Notes: generated by a model from the letters alone, not told the origin. Shown: positions 43,305 to 53,675, numbered from the stretch's first letter. The stretch is DNA of 61,433 nucleotides from Bacteroidales bacterium (GCA_013376985.1 JACABB010000035.1:1-61433); one strand, 5' to 3'. A program made the numbers and translations.

Positions 43305-44108
43305 ATGTCAACAAGTTCTGGTTTGGTATTCGATATACGCCACTTCTCCGTTCACGATGGACCCGGTTTACGAGTAACCGTTTTCCTAAAAGGTTGCCCG
43401 CTAAGTTGTGCCTGGTGCCATAATCCTGAAAGCCAGTCGTTCGAAACCGAAACCTACATGCGTATTCATCGTTTGGATGACAAGGAATTTGAGTTTGTTG
43501 AACATATTGGTAATAGGATGAGCGTTAATGAGGTTATTCAAGAAGTTGAAAAGGATATTTCAATTTTTGATGAATCAAAAGGCGGGGTTACTTTTTCGGG
43601 TGGAGAACCATTATCGCAACCTGAATTTTTAAGAGACTTGCTCAAAGCGTGCAAAGCAAAAGAGATTCATACGGCTGTTGATACAAGCGGTTTTGCATCA
43701 CAATTGGTTATGGAAAGTATTATCCCATTAACGGATCTTTTCCTTTTCGATATCAAACATATTTCCGAAGATGAGCACAAGAAATACACCGGGGTCTCAA
43801 ACTCAAGTATTTTCAAAAACCTCGATTTAATTGCTAAATCGAATAAAAAAGTAATCATCCGAATACCATTAATTCAGAATATAACCGATACCGGTGAAAA
43901 CCTCAAACTTTTAAGAGAAGTTATTCGTAAATATCCATCTATCGAAAGGGTTGACATACTTCCCTTCCATAATATTGCAAAGATCAAATACGAACGGTTT
44001 GGGAAGAATTATACATTAGGTAACGCTGAAAAATATGATGATCAAAAGGCCGAACAGATTAAGAATTACTTCAACGAAGTAGTTTCAATAGTTTCTATTG
44101 GAGGTTAA
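43305..44108 (+). CDS. glycyl-radical enzyme activating protein, short form
   Basis: A 267-residue radical SAM activase: CPLSCAWCHNPE is the CxxxCxxC cluster motif and TFSGGEPLSQPEFL the GGEP motif. It makes the glycyl radical on the enzyme encoded next. It lacks the ferredoxin-like insertion with eight extra Cys found in most non-PFL activases, including those usually paired with HypD. It ends 49 bases before the chosen start of that enzyme. Confidence 0.88.
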   Translation: MSTSSGLVFDIRHFSVHDGPGLRVTVFLKGCPLSCAWCHNPESQSFETETYMRIHRLDDKEFEFVEHIGNRMSVNEVIQEVEKDISIFDESKGGVTFSGGEPLSQPEFLRDLLKACKAKEIHTAVDTSGFASQLVMESIIPLTDLFLFDIKHISEDEHKKYTGVSNSSIFKNLDLIAKSNKKVIIRIPLIQNITDTGENLKLLREVIRKYPSIERVDILPFHNIAKIKYERFGKNYTLGNAEKYDDQKAEQIKNYFNEVVSIVSIGG

Positions 44109-44157
44109 ATGGCATTATTTTAAGGTGTTGGGGTTTAAAAATTTAAAGAACAACGTT

Positions 44158-46521
44158 ATGAACAATAGAATCAATAAACTCAGAGAACAAAGCCTACAGG
44201 CAATTAATACTTTTTCTCCCGAAAGGGCTTTGCTAGTTACCGAGTTTTATAAATCGGGCGAAGCGGAAAAACACTCCATTCCTGTGCAGCGGGCACTTGC
44301 GTTTAGGCATATCATGGTTAATAAGAAGATATGCATTAACGATGGGGAGTTGATTGTTGGGGAGCGTGGCCCTGCACCAAAGGCAACATCAACCTACCCA
44401 GAGGTGAGTTTACATACCCTACCCGATTTGGCAATTATTAATTCTCGCCCTAAAGTATCATTTAAGGTTGATGCCGCTACTCGTAAGATTTATGAGGATA
44501 CCGTTATTCCATTTTGGAAAGGGAGAACTCAACGCGATAGAATTTTCGAAAACCTTAGCCCTGAATGGAAACAAGCCTATGAGGCTGGAATATTCACAGA
44601 ATTTCAAGAACAGCGTGCTCCTGGGCATACCGTTGCTAGCAAAAAGATTTTTCAAAAAGGGATGCTCGATTATAAGGAGGATATTAAACAAGCAATTGGC
44701 AAACTCGATTTTAAGAACGATCCAAGAGCAATTGAACGGCGAGAAGAACTTAAAGCAATGGATATTGCTGCAGATACTATTATCCTTTTTGCAAAGCGAT
44801 ATGCCGATGAGTTAGAAAGACTTGCTTTATATGAAAAAAATTTAGTTCGAAGGGAAGAACTGATTGAAATGGAAAAAATTTGCCGAAAAGTACCCGCTCA
44901 AGCGCCATCAACTTTTCACGAGATTCTTCAACATTACTGGTTTATACATCTTGGCGTAATTACGGAATTAAACCCCTGGGATTCGTTTAACCCAGGAAGA
45001 CTAGATCAGCATCTATTCCCTTTTTATAAACGGGAAATCGACCTAGGAATCCTTACCCAAGAGAGGGCAACTGAGATACTTCAATCGTTTTGGGTAAAAT
45101 TTAACAACCACCCATCGCCCCCCAAAATGGGTGTTACTGCGGAGGAGAGCAACACCTATACCGATTTTTCTCTTATTAACCTTGGTGGCGTTAAGGAGGA
45201 CGGAAGCGATGCCGTTAATGAACTTACCTATCTACTACTTGATGTTATTGAGGAGATGCGGTTACTCCAGCCTAGCTCCATGGTTCAAATAAGCAAAAAA
45301 AATCCTGACAGGTTTGTTAAGCGAGCCGTTAGGATTGCCAAAACAGGATTTGGACAGCCATCGTTTTTTAATACTGATGCAATAATACAACAATTGCTTA
45401 GCCAAGGTAAAGCCTTAGTTGATGCACGAAACGGTGGTGCAAGCGGGTGTGTTGAAACAGGAGCTTTTGGTACTGAGGCATATATACTTACAGGCTACTT
45501 CAACCTGAATAAGATACTTGAACTTACGCTAAACAACGGAATAGATCCGATAACAGGAAAACAGATTGGTCTGACAACTGGTAACCCCGATAGTTTTAAA
45601 TCATTTGATGAGCTTTACGGCGCATTCGAAAAGCAGCTTAACTATTTCATCGACATAAAGATTGAAGGGAATAATATTATCGAAAAGCTTTGGGCTACAT
45701 ATATGCCTGTTCCATTGCTATCGCTCATTACCGAAGATTGTATAGCTAATGGCAAAGACTACAATGCTGGTGGAGCACGATATAATACCAGTTACATTCA
45801 GGGAGTTGGACTTGGTAGCATTACCGATAACCTTACTGCAATAAGAAGGCAGGTATATGAGGATAAAAAAATCAACATGAAGGAGTTACTTAAGGCGTTG
45901 CATTCCAATTTCGAAGGGTACGATCAGCTTCGTCATGATATGGTTTACGAAACACCCAAGTGGGGCAATAATGATGATTATGCTGATCGTCATGCCGTAA
46001 TGGTTTTCAATAGTTTCTATAATGCTGTGAATGGTCGCCCAACATCACGCGGAGGAGTGTTCAGAATCAACATGCTGCCAACAACAAGTCATGTTTACTT
46101 TGGAAGCAAGATAGGAGCTATGCCTGATGGTCGTCTGGCAAAAGAACCTTTAAGCGAGGGAATAAGCCCTGTTCAGGGTGCTGATAGGAGAGGGCCAACA
46201 GGCGTTATACAATCGGCAGCAAAAATTGACCATATCAAGACAGGAGGAACCCTTCTTAATCAGAAGTTTTCGCCCTCATTTTTTAAAGATGAAGAAAGCC
46301 TCGATAGGTTGGTTTGGTACATTCGTAGCTACTTTAAACTCGATGGACATCATATTCAGTTTAATGTCGTAGATGCAGAAACACTGAGGGATGCGCAAAA
46401 GCACCCTGAAAAGTATCAAGACCTGATTGTTAGAGTTGCTGGTTATTCGGACTATTTTAACGATCTCGGCGAGGCATTGCAGAATGAGATTATTAAAAGA
46501 ACCGAGCATGAATCTGTATAG
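44158..46521 (+). CDS. hypD: trans-4-hydroxy-L-proline dehydratase, glycyl radical enzyme
   Basis: A 787-residue glycyl radical enzyme that dehydrates trans-4-hydroxyproline to pyrroline-5-carboxylate. Start at MNNRINKLREQSLQAI (44158); a longer frame to 44098 overlaps the activase. The thiyl residue is C431 in GGASGCVETGAFG, with E433 two residues on. The glycyl radical is G762 in IVRVAGYSDYF. The sequence follows C. difficile HypD from memory along its length (INDGELIVGE, APGHTV, STYTDFSLINLGG, HHIQFNV), and C/G positions agree closely. Needs anaerobic conditions. No proline reductase gene is adjacent. Confidence 0.9.
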   Translation: MNNRINKLREQSLQAINTFSPERALLVTEFYKSGEAEKHSIPVQRALAFRHIMVNKKICINDGELIVGERGPAPKATSTYPEVSLHTLPDLAIINSRPKVSFKVDAATRKIYEDTVIPFWKGRTQRDRIFENLSPEWKQAYEAGIFTEFQEQRAPGHTVASKKIFQKGMLDYKEDIKQAIGKLDFKNDPRAIERREELKAMDIAADTIILFAKRYADELERLALYEKNLVRREELIEMEKICRKVPAQAPSTFHEILQHYWFIHLGVITELNPWDSFNPGRLDQHLFPFYKREIDLGILTQERATEILQSFWVKFNNHPSPPKMGVTAEESNTYTDFSLINLGGVKEDGSDAVNELTYLLLDVIEEMRLLQPSSMVQISKKNPDRFVKRAVRIAKTGFGQPSFFNTDAIIQQLLSQGKALVDARNGGASGCVETGAFGTEAYILTGYFNLNKILELTLNNGIDPITGKQIGLTTGNPDSFKSFDELYGAFEKQLNYFIDIKIEGNNIIEKLWATYMPVPLLSLITEDCIANGKDYNAGGARYNTSYIQGVGLGSITDNLTAIRRQVYEDKKINMKELLKALHSNFEGYDQLRHDMVYETPKWGNNDDYADRHAVMVFNSFYNAVNGRPTSRGGVFRINMLPTTSHVYFGSKIGAMPDGRLAKEPLSEGISPVQGADRRGPTGVIQSAAKIDHIKTGGTLLNQKFSPSFFKDEESLDRLVWYIRSYFKLDGHHIQFNVVDAETLRDAQKHPEKYQDLIVRVAGYSDYFNDLGEALQNEIIKRTEHESV

Positions 46522-46789
46522 TTCTGCTTAATAGAAATATTATTTCCTAAAAATCTATAAACAAATAAAATTAACCGAATTAACCAAAGTTACTAGTTAT
46601 GTCAACCTAGAAGATTTAAGAACAAGGATTAACGAAATTTGATTTAAGAAGATATTGAAATTTAATACAATACTTCTAAACAAAAGTGTTTTGTTCATAT
46701 TTATTTTAAAAACCCTAAATTGATATTCGTTAATTAATTCTTTAAAAAAATATAAATAGCAACTTGAATTAATTATTATACCCCACTCT

Positions 46790-48181
46790 ATGTTCAGCAA
46801 GCAAACCTACATCAACCGTCGTAACCAGCTGAGGTCACAGTTTAAAACAGGCGTTCTACTATTCATTGGGAATGATGAGTGTGGAATGAATTACGAGGAC
46901 AACACCTACCGTTTTAGGCAGGATAGTACATTCCTTTACTACTTTGGAATAAGTAAACCCGGACTTTACGCCATAATAGATATCGAAAGTGGTAATGATT
47001 ACATCTTTGGCGATGATTTTACAATCGATAGTATAGTTTGGATGGGATCGCAACCAACTATTCAGGATATGGCCTCAACTGTTGGGGTTAAAAACACTGG
47101 GAGTATATCACAATTTTCCGAAAGGATAAACGATTATCCCAAGAAAAAAATCAACTATTTACCTCCATATAGGCCTGAACATCAACTTAAAATTTTGAAT
47201 TTTTTAGGTATTAACCCCGCAGAGGCTCATGCCAAAGCAAGTATTCCACTTATTACTGCAGTCGGAGAGCAACGAAATATTAAATCGGCTGAGGAGATTA
47301 ACGAACTGGATTATGCCGTAACCGTTACTGCGGAGATGCATCAGGCAGCCATGCGATTTGCACAACCAGGAATGAATGAGGCGCAGATTGCCGCTAAAGT
47401 GCATGAGATAGCCCTTGCCGAAGGTGGCGATATTAGCTTCCCAATTATTGCTACAATAAACGGACAAACGCTGCATAACCATTATCATGGAAACGTAATA
47501 CAGGAGGGTCAGCTTTTCCTTCTTGATGCAGGTTTCGAAACCCTAAAAGGCTATGCAGGAGATATGAGTAGCACATTTCCAGTTGGGAAAACTTTTACCG
47601 AAAAGCAGAAAGAAATTTACCGTATCACCCTAGCAGCACATGATGGGGCAATAGATATGCTAAAACCGGGAGTTCACTTCCGTGATGTTCACCTACAGGT
47701 TGCAAAAACTATTTTTAATGGTTTAAAGTCGCTGGGCTTCACAAAAGGCAATACTGATGATGCTGTTGAAAATGGTGCGCACGCACTCTTTTTTCCCTGC
47801 GGAACAGGTCACTTAATGGGATTGGATGTTCACGATATGGAAAATCTTGGCGAACAATATATTGGTTATTGTGGCACTCCTAAAAGCAAGCAGTTTGGGC
47901 TAAAATCATTACGGTTGGGTCGGGAGCTTAAAGAGGGATTTGTATTAACCATTGAACCGGGCATTTACTTTATACCTGAACTAATTGATTTATGGCAACA
48001 TAATGGTACGAATAAAGATTTTATTAACTTCAAAAAAGTAAATGAATATCGCAATTTTGGAGGTATTCGAAACGAAGAGGATATACTAATTACCGATACA
48101 GGACATAGAATTCTTGGTAAGCCTTTAGCTAAGACAATTGGAGATGTTGAGGCGGAAAGGGTTAAGGCTTTTCAAGCATAA
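46790..48181 (+). CDS. pepP: Xaa-Pro aminopeptidase (M24B)
   Basis: A 463-residue metallopeptidase that removes N-terminal residues before proline. An N-terminal creatinase-like domain (1-165) precedes a pita-bread domain with metal ligands visible: LLDAGFETLKGYAGDMSSTF (two Asp), the His of PCGTGHLMGLDVHD, Glu in LTIEPGIYF and Glu in GGIRNEEDILIT. It fits use of proline- and hydroxyproline-containing peptides alongside HypD. Confidence 0.9.
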   Translation: MFSKQTYINRRNQLRSQFKTGVLLFIGNDECGMNYEDNTYRFRQDSTFLYYFGISKPGLYAIIDIESGNDYIFGDDFTIDSIVWMGSQPTIQDMASTVGVKNTGSISQFSERINDYPKKKINYLPPYRPEHQLKILNFLGINPAEAHAKASIPLITAVGEQRNIKSAEEINELDYAVTVTAEMHQAAMRFAQPGMNEAQIAAKVHEIALAEGGDISFPIIATINGQTLHNHYHGNVIQEGQLFLLDAGFETLKGYAGDMSSTFPVGKTFTEKQKEIYRITLAAHDGAIDMLKPGVHFRDVHLQVAKTIFNGLKSLGFTKGNTDDAVENGAHALFFPCGTGHLMGLDVHDMENLGEQYIGYCGTPKSKQFGLKSLRLGRELKEGFVLTIEPGIYFIPELIDLWQHNGTNKDFINFKKVNEYRNFGGIRNEEDILITDTGHRILGKPLAKTIGDVEAERVKAFQA

Positions 48182-48195
48182 AATATTATTAACCA

Positions 48196-48262
48196 CCAAG
48201 GAAACGAAGAACCTCGCTAAGCGCACAAAGGTTTTTACCTTGGGTTCTTCGTGTTTCTTTTG
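48196..48262. repeat. imperfect palindromic intergenic element
   Basis: AAGGAAACGAAGAACC (about 48198-48213) and GGGTTCTTCGTGTTTCTT (about 48242-48259) are inverted arms. It resembles the dispersed ACCACxAAGGxxACGAAG repeats of Bacteroidota and may act as a terminator after pepP. Confidence 0.5.
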
Positions 48263-48398
48263 ATTCTTTATAATAATTTTCTTTAGTCGGCATTTCGTAT
48301 AGAACAAAAAATTACCAACATTGATATACATATGACTTATAATAGCATTTACCTTTAATGAGTTTAAACCAATAAAGTGTTTCAATATCTAAATATTA

Positions 48399-48406
48399 TA
48401 TCTTTG
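48399..48406 (+). promoter_or_regulatory. -7 box TATCTTTG
   Basis: Matches TAnnTTTG, 31 bases before the ATG at 48437; supports that start over the upstream 48377. Confidence 0.55.
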
Positions 48407-48436
48407 AAGTATTGTGTATTGATAAAAAAGAGAAGT

Positions 48437-49786
48437 ATGCGAATGAAATTTTACCTTCCTCTGATTGCATGTTTATTCTTACTATTTGAATCGTGCAAAC
48501 CAAAAATTTCAACCCCAGAAGAGGTGCTATCCCAAATTGCTACTATCGATAGCATCAAACCTATTACTAATGATACGCTCTTTAAATCAACCTACGTTGT
48601 TTGGTTCAGGATGCCACTCGATCATAATAACCCTAATAGCTCTAAATTTCCCTTAAGGGCTTACTATTCGCATAAAGATTTTAATAAACCCGTTGTTGTT
48701 GTGATTGATGGTTACACCATGTATACTTCAAAAGCAAATGAGTTAACTAGGATTCTTGATGCAAACCAAATAACCATTGAGCATCGGTTTTTCGATAAAA
48801 GCCGCCCAAAGGATTCAATTCCATGGAACTACCTAAATGTGAAACAGGCAGCGGCAGATCAGCATCAAATTATTGAGGCATTTAAACCATTCTATAAAGG
48901 CAAATGGGTATCAACAGGCATAAGCAAAAGTGGACAAGCAACAATTTTTCATCGTCGGTTTTACCCCAACGATGTTGATGCTAGTGTACCCTACGTGGCT
49001 CCATTAAATTTTTCATACGAAGATCCAAGGGTTTATGATTTCCTTAGTAAGGTAGGTACAGAGGAGTGTAGACGTAAGATTCATGATTTCCAGATACAAC
49101 TTTTCGAAAAGAAGAAGGAGATTTTCCCAATGTTTGAGGCGTTAGCTAAAAAGAAAAACTGGGAGTTTAAAATGGGATTGGATAGAGCCTACGATTTGAG
49201 CGTTTTAGAATATTCTTTTGCCTTTTGGCAATGGGGATCATCCTGTGAGAGTATACCATTAAAGGGTTCGCCCGCTGAAATTCTTTTCCTTCACTGGAAA
49301 ATGATTAACCCATTTACATTCTTTGATGAGGAGGATATTGAAAAAAACCGACCATTCTTTTATCAAGCAATGACTGAGATTGGGATGTATGGTTATCAGA
49401 TTAACCCATTTAGCAAATATTTGAAGGATACAGCAAATATCATATTTACCTTTGCAATGCCCAACGGGCATAAGGCGGTATTCAACCCTGAAGCCATGAA
49501 GGATATTGATTCTTGGGTAAAAGAATCGGGAAACAATATGCTATACATCTATGGTCAGAATGATGCATGGTCATCAACAGCAGTTGATCCTGGTAATAAA
49601 ACGAATGCTGTAAAGATGGTTAATCCCGGAGGAAGTCATGGAACAAGAATTAATAGCTTCCCTGTTCAGATGCAGGATAGCATTTTTACGGTACTTGAAA
49701 AGTGGTTAAAAGTAGATCTCTCTTCAAAAAAACATATTGGTGGTGGAAATTTTACTGGTAAAAAGCAGGTTTTTCAGATATTATAA
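48437..49786 (+). CDS. exported S37-like prolyl tripeptidyl/aminopeptidase
   Basis: A 449-residue exported alpha/beta-hydrolase peptidase, start MRMKFYLPLIACLFLLFESC; the Cys suggests a lipoprotein. WFRMPLDHNNPNSSKFPLRA, the nucleophile elbow STGISKSGQATIFHRRFYP and IYGQNDAWSSTAV (acid region) with NPGGSHGTR (likely catalytic His) match the PS-10 (S37) family, related to S28 proline-specific enzymes. It probably cuts proline-rich peptides outside the inner membrane. Placed between the aminopeptidase and the dipeptidase genes, it extends the peptide-degradation theme. Confidence 0.78.
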   Translation: MRMKFYLPLIACLFLLFESCKPKISTPEEVLSQIATIDSIKPITNDTLFKSTYVVWFRMPLDHNNPNSSKFPLRAYYSHKDFNKPVVVVIDGYTMYTSKANELTRILDANQITIEHRFFDKSRPKDSIPWNYLNVKQAAADQHQIIEAFKPFYKGKWVSTGISKSGQATIFHRRFYPNDVDASVPYVAPLNFSYEDPRVYDFLSKVGTEECRRKIHDFQIQLFEKKKEIFPMFEALAKKKNWEFKMGLDRAYDLSVLEYSFAFWQWGSSCESIPLKGSPAEILFLHWKMINPFTFFDEEDIEKNRPFFYQAMTEIGMYGYQINPFSKYLKDTANIIFTFAMPNGHKAVFNPEAMKDIDSWVKESGNNMLYIYGQNDAWSSTAVDPGNKTNAVKMVNPGGSHGTRINSFPVQMQDSIFTVLEKWLKVDLSSKKHIGGGNFTGKKQVFQIL

Positions 49787-49819
49787 ACCCTATTTTCTCA
49801 TAAACATTAAACATAAAGC

Positions 49820-51466
49820 ATGATGAAAACCCCCAAAATTATTTGCTCTACAATACTTTTGGTATTACTGCTAGCATCAAACGCCTTTTCGTGTACAATT
49901 ATTGCCGTTGGTAAAAAAGCTACTGCTGATGGTTCTGTTATAATATCACATACTGATACAGGTCCCGATTCAAGAATTTTTTATGTGCCGGGAAAGACTT
50001 ACAAAAACGGAGAAATGGCTCCCGTTTTTTGGGGAATTCAGGATGCAGATCGTCCACTAAACGATGATGGTAAAATACTTGGATATATACCCCAAGTTGA
50101 AAAAACTTACGGATATTTCCAATCAGCATACTCCCATATAAACGAGTATCAGCTTGGTATCGCCGAAAGCACTACGGCGCAAAGGGAAGAGTTAATTTGC
50201 ACCCTCGAAAATGGTAAACAGATAATGACCATTGAGCAAGCAATGATTTTTGCTCTTCAACGCTTTAAAAAAGCAAAGGATGCAACCCAATTCATTGGTA
50301 ATCTGCTAACAACCTATGGTTTTTTGCCCTCAAGTGGTGATGGTTCTGAAACCCTTGTAATTGCTGATACTGATGAGGCTTGGGTTTTTGAGGTGTTTGG
50401 CGTTGGTTCAGGTTGGACACCCGATAGCAAGAAACCCGGTGCAATTTGGGCAGCACAAAGATTACCAGAAGATCAGGGAACAATGATTCCAAATTGGAGC
50501 ATTATTAAAGAGATAAATGTAAAGGACAAGGAGAACTTCATGGTTTCTGCAAACTATATGCAGGAGGCTATTGATCGTGGCTGGTATAACCCAAAATCAG
50601 GAAAGCCTTTTATTTGGCAGGATATTTATGCTCCGCTTCCCGAGGAGTATGCTACTAGCCGTTTCTGGCTATTCTACCATACTTTTACCCCAAATTTAAA
50701 GAAGTGGCCCGATAGAATGCTCGATCCAAAAAATCCATTTAAGGGAATGCAACCATACTATCAGGTAGTTGAACCCCTTTCGTTATATCCATTTGCCGCA
50801 GTTCCCGAGAAAAAAATTTCGGTTCAGGATGTAATGGCATTCCAACGCTCAACTTTTGAGGGTACAATCTACGATATGACATCATACCCTGAATGGCTTG
50901 TTCCCGATGGAAAGGGTGGGTATGTAAAAAGCCCACTTGCAACTCCTTTTCCTGGAAGCGAGATGAGAAAACTTATTAAACAAACATATCGCCGCCCAGT
51001 TGCTCGCCACAGGGGACACTACGGGATGGTAATGCAACTTCGTGGTTGGTTACCCAATGAGATTGGTGGTGTTTACTGGGTTTATCTCGATAATCCTTAT
51101 TTCAGCCCCTATGTACCAATTTATTCAGGCAATCTTTCGGTTGCTGAGACCTATAACACCTACGATCCAAACAAATACGATGAAAAATCGGCTCGTTGGG
51201 CAATAGATTTTGTCGATAATCTTGCAAACCTCCGTTTTCAGGATATAGCAAAGGATGTTCGTGCTGTCCGTGATCCCTTTGAGGCTGACATGTTTAACAA
51301 CCAAAAGACAATTGAAGATGAGGCTCTTGCTCTTTATAAAAAAGCACCTAATTTGGCGCGCGAGTATCTAACCAATTACTCAAATGGTAAGATGAATCGG
51401 GTTACTGAGATGTTTATTGATCTTCGAAACCAAATAATTACTAAGTACACTAATAACCACGAGTAA
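49820..51466 (+). CDS. C69 family dipeptidase, secreted
   Basis: A 548-residue Ntn-hydrolase dipeptidase. Signal sequence (IICSTILLVLLLASNAFS) is followed by CTIIAVGKKATADGSVI; the Cys (C25) becomes the N-terminal nucleophile after processing. HTDTGPDSRIFYVPG and YGFLPSSGDGSETLVIADTDEAW are family blocks. It starts 33 bp after the peptidase gene and likely completes peptide breakdown in the periplasm. Confidence 0.88.
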   Translation: MMKTPKIICSTILLVLLLASNAFSCTIIAVGKKATADGSVIISHTDTGPDSRIFYVPGKTYKNGEMAPVFWGIQDADRPLNDDGKILGYIPQVEKTYGYFQSAYSHINEYQLGIAESTTAQREELICTLENGKQIMTIEQAMIFALQRFKKAKDATQFIGNLLTTYGFLPSSGDGSETLVIADTDEAWVFEVFGVGSGWTPDSKKPGAIWAAQRLPEDQGTMIPNWSIIKEINVKDKENFMVSANYMQEAIDRGWYNPKSGKPFIWQDIYAPLPEEYATSRFWLFYHTFTPNLKKWPDRMLDPKNPFKGMQPYYQVVEPLSLYPFAAVPEKKISVQDVMAFQRSTFEGTIYDMTSYPEWLVPDGKGGYVKSPLATPFPGSEMRKLIKQTYRRPVARHRGHYGMVMQLRGWLPNEIGGVYWVYLDNPYFSPYVPIYSGNLSVAETYNTYDPNKYDEKSARWAIDFVDNLANLRFQDIAKDVRAVRDPFEADMFNNQKTIEDEALALYKKAPNLAREYLTNYSNGKMNRVTEMFIDLRNQIITKYTNNHE

Positions 51467-51540
51467 AGAATATAACTATAGGACACAAAAAGGCAAAGAA
51501 TATTTTTTCTCTGTACATACTACCGTCCTTCTGTTAAGTG

Positions 51541-51548
51541 TATATTTG
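51541..51548 (+). promoter_or_regulatory. -7 box TATATTTG of nadB
   Basis: Matches TAnnTTTG; 18 bases before the nadB ATG at 51567, so the mRNA leader is about 12 nt. Confidence 0.55.
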
Positions 51549-51566
51549 CAGAAAATATAGGCATGT

Positions 51567-53147
51567 ATGCCAAACTACAATTGTGATTTTTTGATTATCG
51601 GCTCTGGTATTGCAGGATTGAGTTATGCCCTTAAAGTGGCCGATCATGGGAAAGTTATTCTTATCTCAAAAGCAAGTCTCGACGACACTAATACTGCCTA
51701 CGCACAAGGAGGTATTGCTGCGGTTACCTACGATCCCGATTCATTCGAAAAGCATGTTCAGGATACTTTGATTTGTGGCGATGGTCTTTGCAACGAAGAG
51801 ATTGTAAGAATGGTTGTTGCAGAAGCTCCTGCACAAATCAGTCAGCTAATTCAGTGGGATGTTAGGTTTGATCGCAAACCAAACGGACAGTATGATTTGG
51901 CTCGTGAAGGGGGGCATTCAGAGCATCGAATTTTACATCACAAAGACAATACTGGTTACGAAATTCAACGCGCACTTACACAAAAAGTAAAGCAACACCA
52001 AAATATTCAGGTTTTCGAAAACCACTTTGCTGTTGAAATAATTACCCAGCACCACATGGGGGTGCAGATAAAAAAAGGATACCCAGATGTAACCTGCTAT
52101 GGAGCGTACATCCTTGATTTAAAAACACAAAAAGTAGGTAAATACTTAGCTTGTGTTACTGTAATGGCAACTGGTGGAACAGGTAATATATACCATACAA
52201 CAACAAACCCGCTTATTGCAACTGGCGATGGTATTGCGATGGTATACCGTGCAAAAGGTGTTGTTGAGAATATGGAATTTATACAATTTCATCCAACCTC
52301 ACTCTATCATCCAGGCGAACGACCATCGTTTCTTATTACCGAAGCAATGCGAGGATTTGGAGCCATACTCAAAACAAGGGATGGTAAAGAATTGATGAGT
52401 AGATACGATAAGCGAGGATCGCTTGCACCTCGTGATATTGTTGCCCGAGCTATTGACCACGAGATGAAAATGCGTGGAGACGATTTTGTTTACCTTGATG
52501 CAACGTTTAAAGATCCCACCGAAATAAAGAATCATTTCCCAAACATCTATGAGAAATGCCTTTCGATAGGAATTGATATCACTAAAGATATGATTCCTGT
52601 TGTTCCCGCAGCCCACTTCCTTTGTGGGGGAGTAAAGGTTAACATGAATGGAGAGAGCTCTATTCATCGCCTTTATGCAATAGGAGAGTGTTCATCAACA
52701 GGCTTACATGGAGCTAATCGACTTGCATCTAATTCGCTAATCGAGGCAATTGTCTATGCCGAAAGGGCTGCAAAACATTCACTAGAAATATCAAAGAAAA
52801 TTCAATTTAACGAGGAAATCCCTGATTGGAATTACGAGGGTACAACCCACACCGAAGAGATGGTGCTGATTACACAAAGTTACAAGGAGATGCAGCAAAT
52901 CATGAGTAATTATGTAGGAATTGTTCGCTCTAACCTTCGCCTCGAACGAGCCCTAAATCGCCTTGAGATTATTTATAGAGAAACAGAAGAACTCTATAAA
53001 AAATCGATATTAACACAAAATCTATGTGAACTTAGAAACCTGATTAACGTTGGATATTTGATTATTAAAAATGCCCAAAAGATGCATGAGAGTAGAGGTC
53101 TACACTATTCAATTGATTACCCTCGGCATAAGGGATCGGAGTTTTAA
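51567..53147 (+). CDS. nadB: L-aspartate oxidase
   Basis: A 526-residue flavoenzyme, first step of de novo NAD synthesis (aspartate to iminoaspartate). FAD site CDFLIIGSGIAGLSYALKVA, active-site EGGHSEHRILHHKDNTG, and FIQFHPTSLYHP with GAILKTRDGKELM. The C-terminal helical domain (LERALNRLEIIYRETEELYK) is complete. In anaerobes fumarate serves as acceptor. nadA and nadC are not in the window. Confidence 0.93.
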   Translation: MPNYNCDFLIIGSGIAGLSYALKVADHGKVILISKASLDDTNTAYAQGGIAAVTYDPDSFEKHVQDTLICGDGLCNEEIVRMVVAEAPAQISQLIQWDVRFDRKPNGQYDLAREGGHSEHRILHHKDNTGYEIQRALTQKVKQHQNIQVFENHFAVEIITQHHMGVQIKKGYPDVTCYGAYILDLKTQKVGKYLACVTVMATGGTGNIYHTTTNPLIATGDGIAMVYRAKGVVENMEFIQFHPTSLYHPGERPSFLITEAMRGFGAILKTRDGKELMSRYDKRGSLAPRDIVARAIDHEMKMRGDDFVYLDATFKDPTEIKNHFPNIYEKCLSIGIDITKDMIPVVPAAHFLCGGVKVNMNGESSIHRLYAIGECSSTGLHGANRLASNSLIEAIVYAERAAKHSLEISKKIQFNEEIPDWNYEGTTHTEEMVLITQSYKEMQQIMSNYVGIVRSNLRLERALNRLEIIYRETEELYKKSILTQNLCELRNLINVGYLIIKNAQKMHESRGLHYSIDYPRHKGSEF

Positions 53148-53204
53148 TGTATTGTTAGTGAGTAATTTGTTTTTGGTGAAGTTTTATTTTACCTGATTTT
53201 CAAA

Positions 53205-53212
53205 TATATTTG
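53205..53212 (+). promoter_or_regulatory. -7 box TATATTTG
   Basis: Matches TAnnTTTG; 40 bases before ATG 53253. Confidence 0.5.
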
Positions 53213-53252
53213 TCGACCTCTTTTTATTAAATGAAAAGTGATTCAAAGTATC

Positions 53253-53675
53253 ATGAAGATTTTAATTTTATGTACAGGTAATAGTTGTAGAAGCCAAATG
53301 ACTCAAGGCCTTTTACAATCATTTGACCCTTCTCTCGAAGTTCATTCTGCAGGAACAAAACCTACAACAAGTGTTAATGAGTATGCCATAAAAGTGATGG
53401 CGGAAATAGGGATAGATATCAGTTTGAATAAGCCAAAAAGCGTAAGTATTTATCTTGGTGAGAATTGGGACTACGTAATTACCGTTTGTGGTAGTGCTAA
53501 TGAATTTTGCCCTATTTTTTATGGCCGAGTTAAGCATCGTATTCACATTGGCTTTGACGATCCCTCCTTGGTTACGGGATCAGAGGAGCATATACTAAGT
53601 GAATTCAGACATACAAGAGATAAAATAAAACAGAGGTTATTCAAGTTCTATCAGGAGAATTTAAAAGAGAGTTAA
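53253..53675 (+). CDS. arsC: thioredoxin-type arsenate reductase / LMW phosphatase family
   Basis: A 140-residue protein. Start at MKILILCTGNSCRSQMTQGL, which bears the P-loop CTGNSCRS; an in-frame ATG at 53238 is less likely. VITVCGSANEFCPIF holds the further redox Cys pair of the ArsC group, and GFDDPSLVTGSEE the general acid Asp. Either an arsenate reductase or a phosphotyrosine phosphatase; the extra Cys favour arsenate. No other ars gene is adjacent. Confidence 0.82.
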   Translation: MKILILCTGNSCRSQMTQGLLQSFDPSLEVHSAGTKPTTSVNEYAIKVMAEIGIDISLNKPKSVSIYLGENWDYVITVCGSANEFCPIFYGRVKHRIHIGFDDPSLVTGSEEHILSEFRHTRDKIKQRLFKFYQENLKES

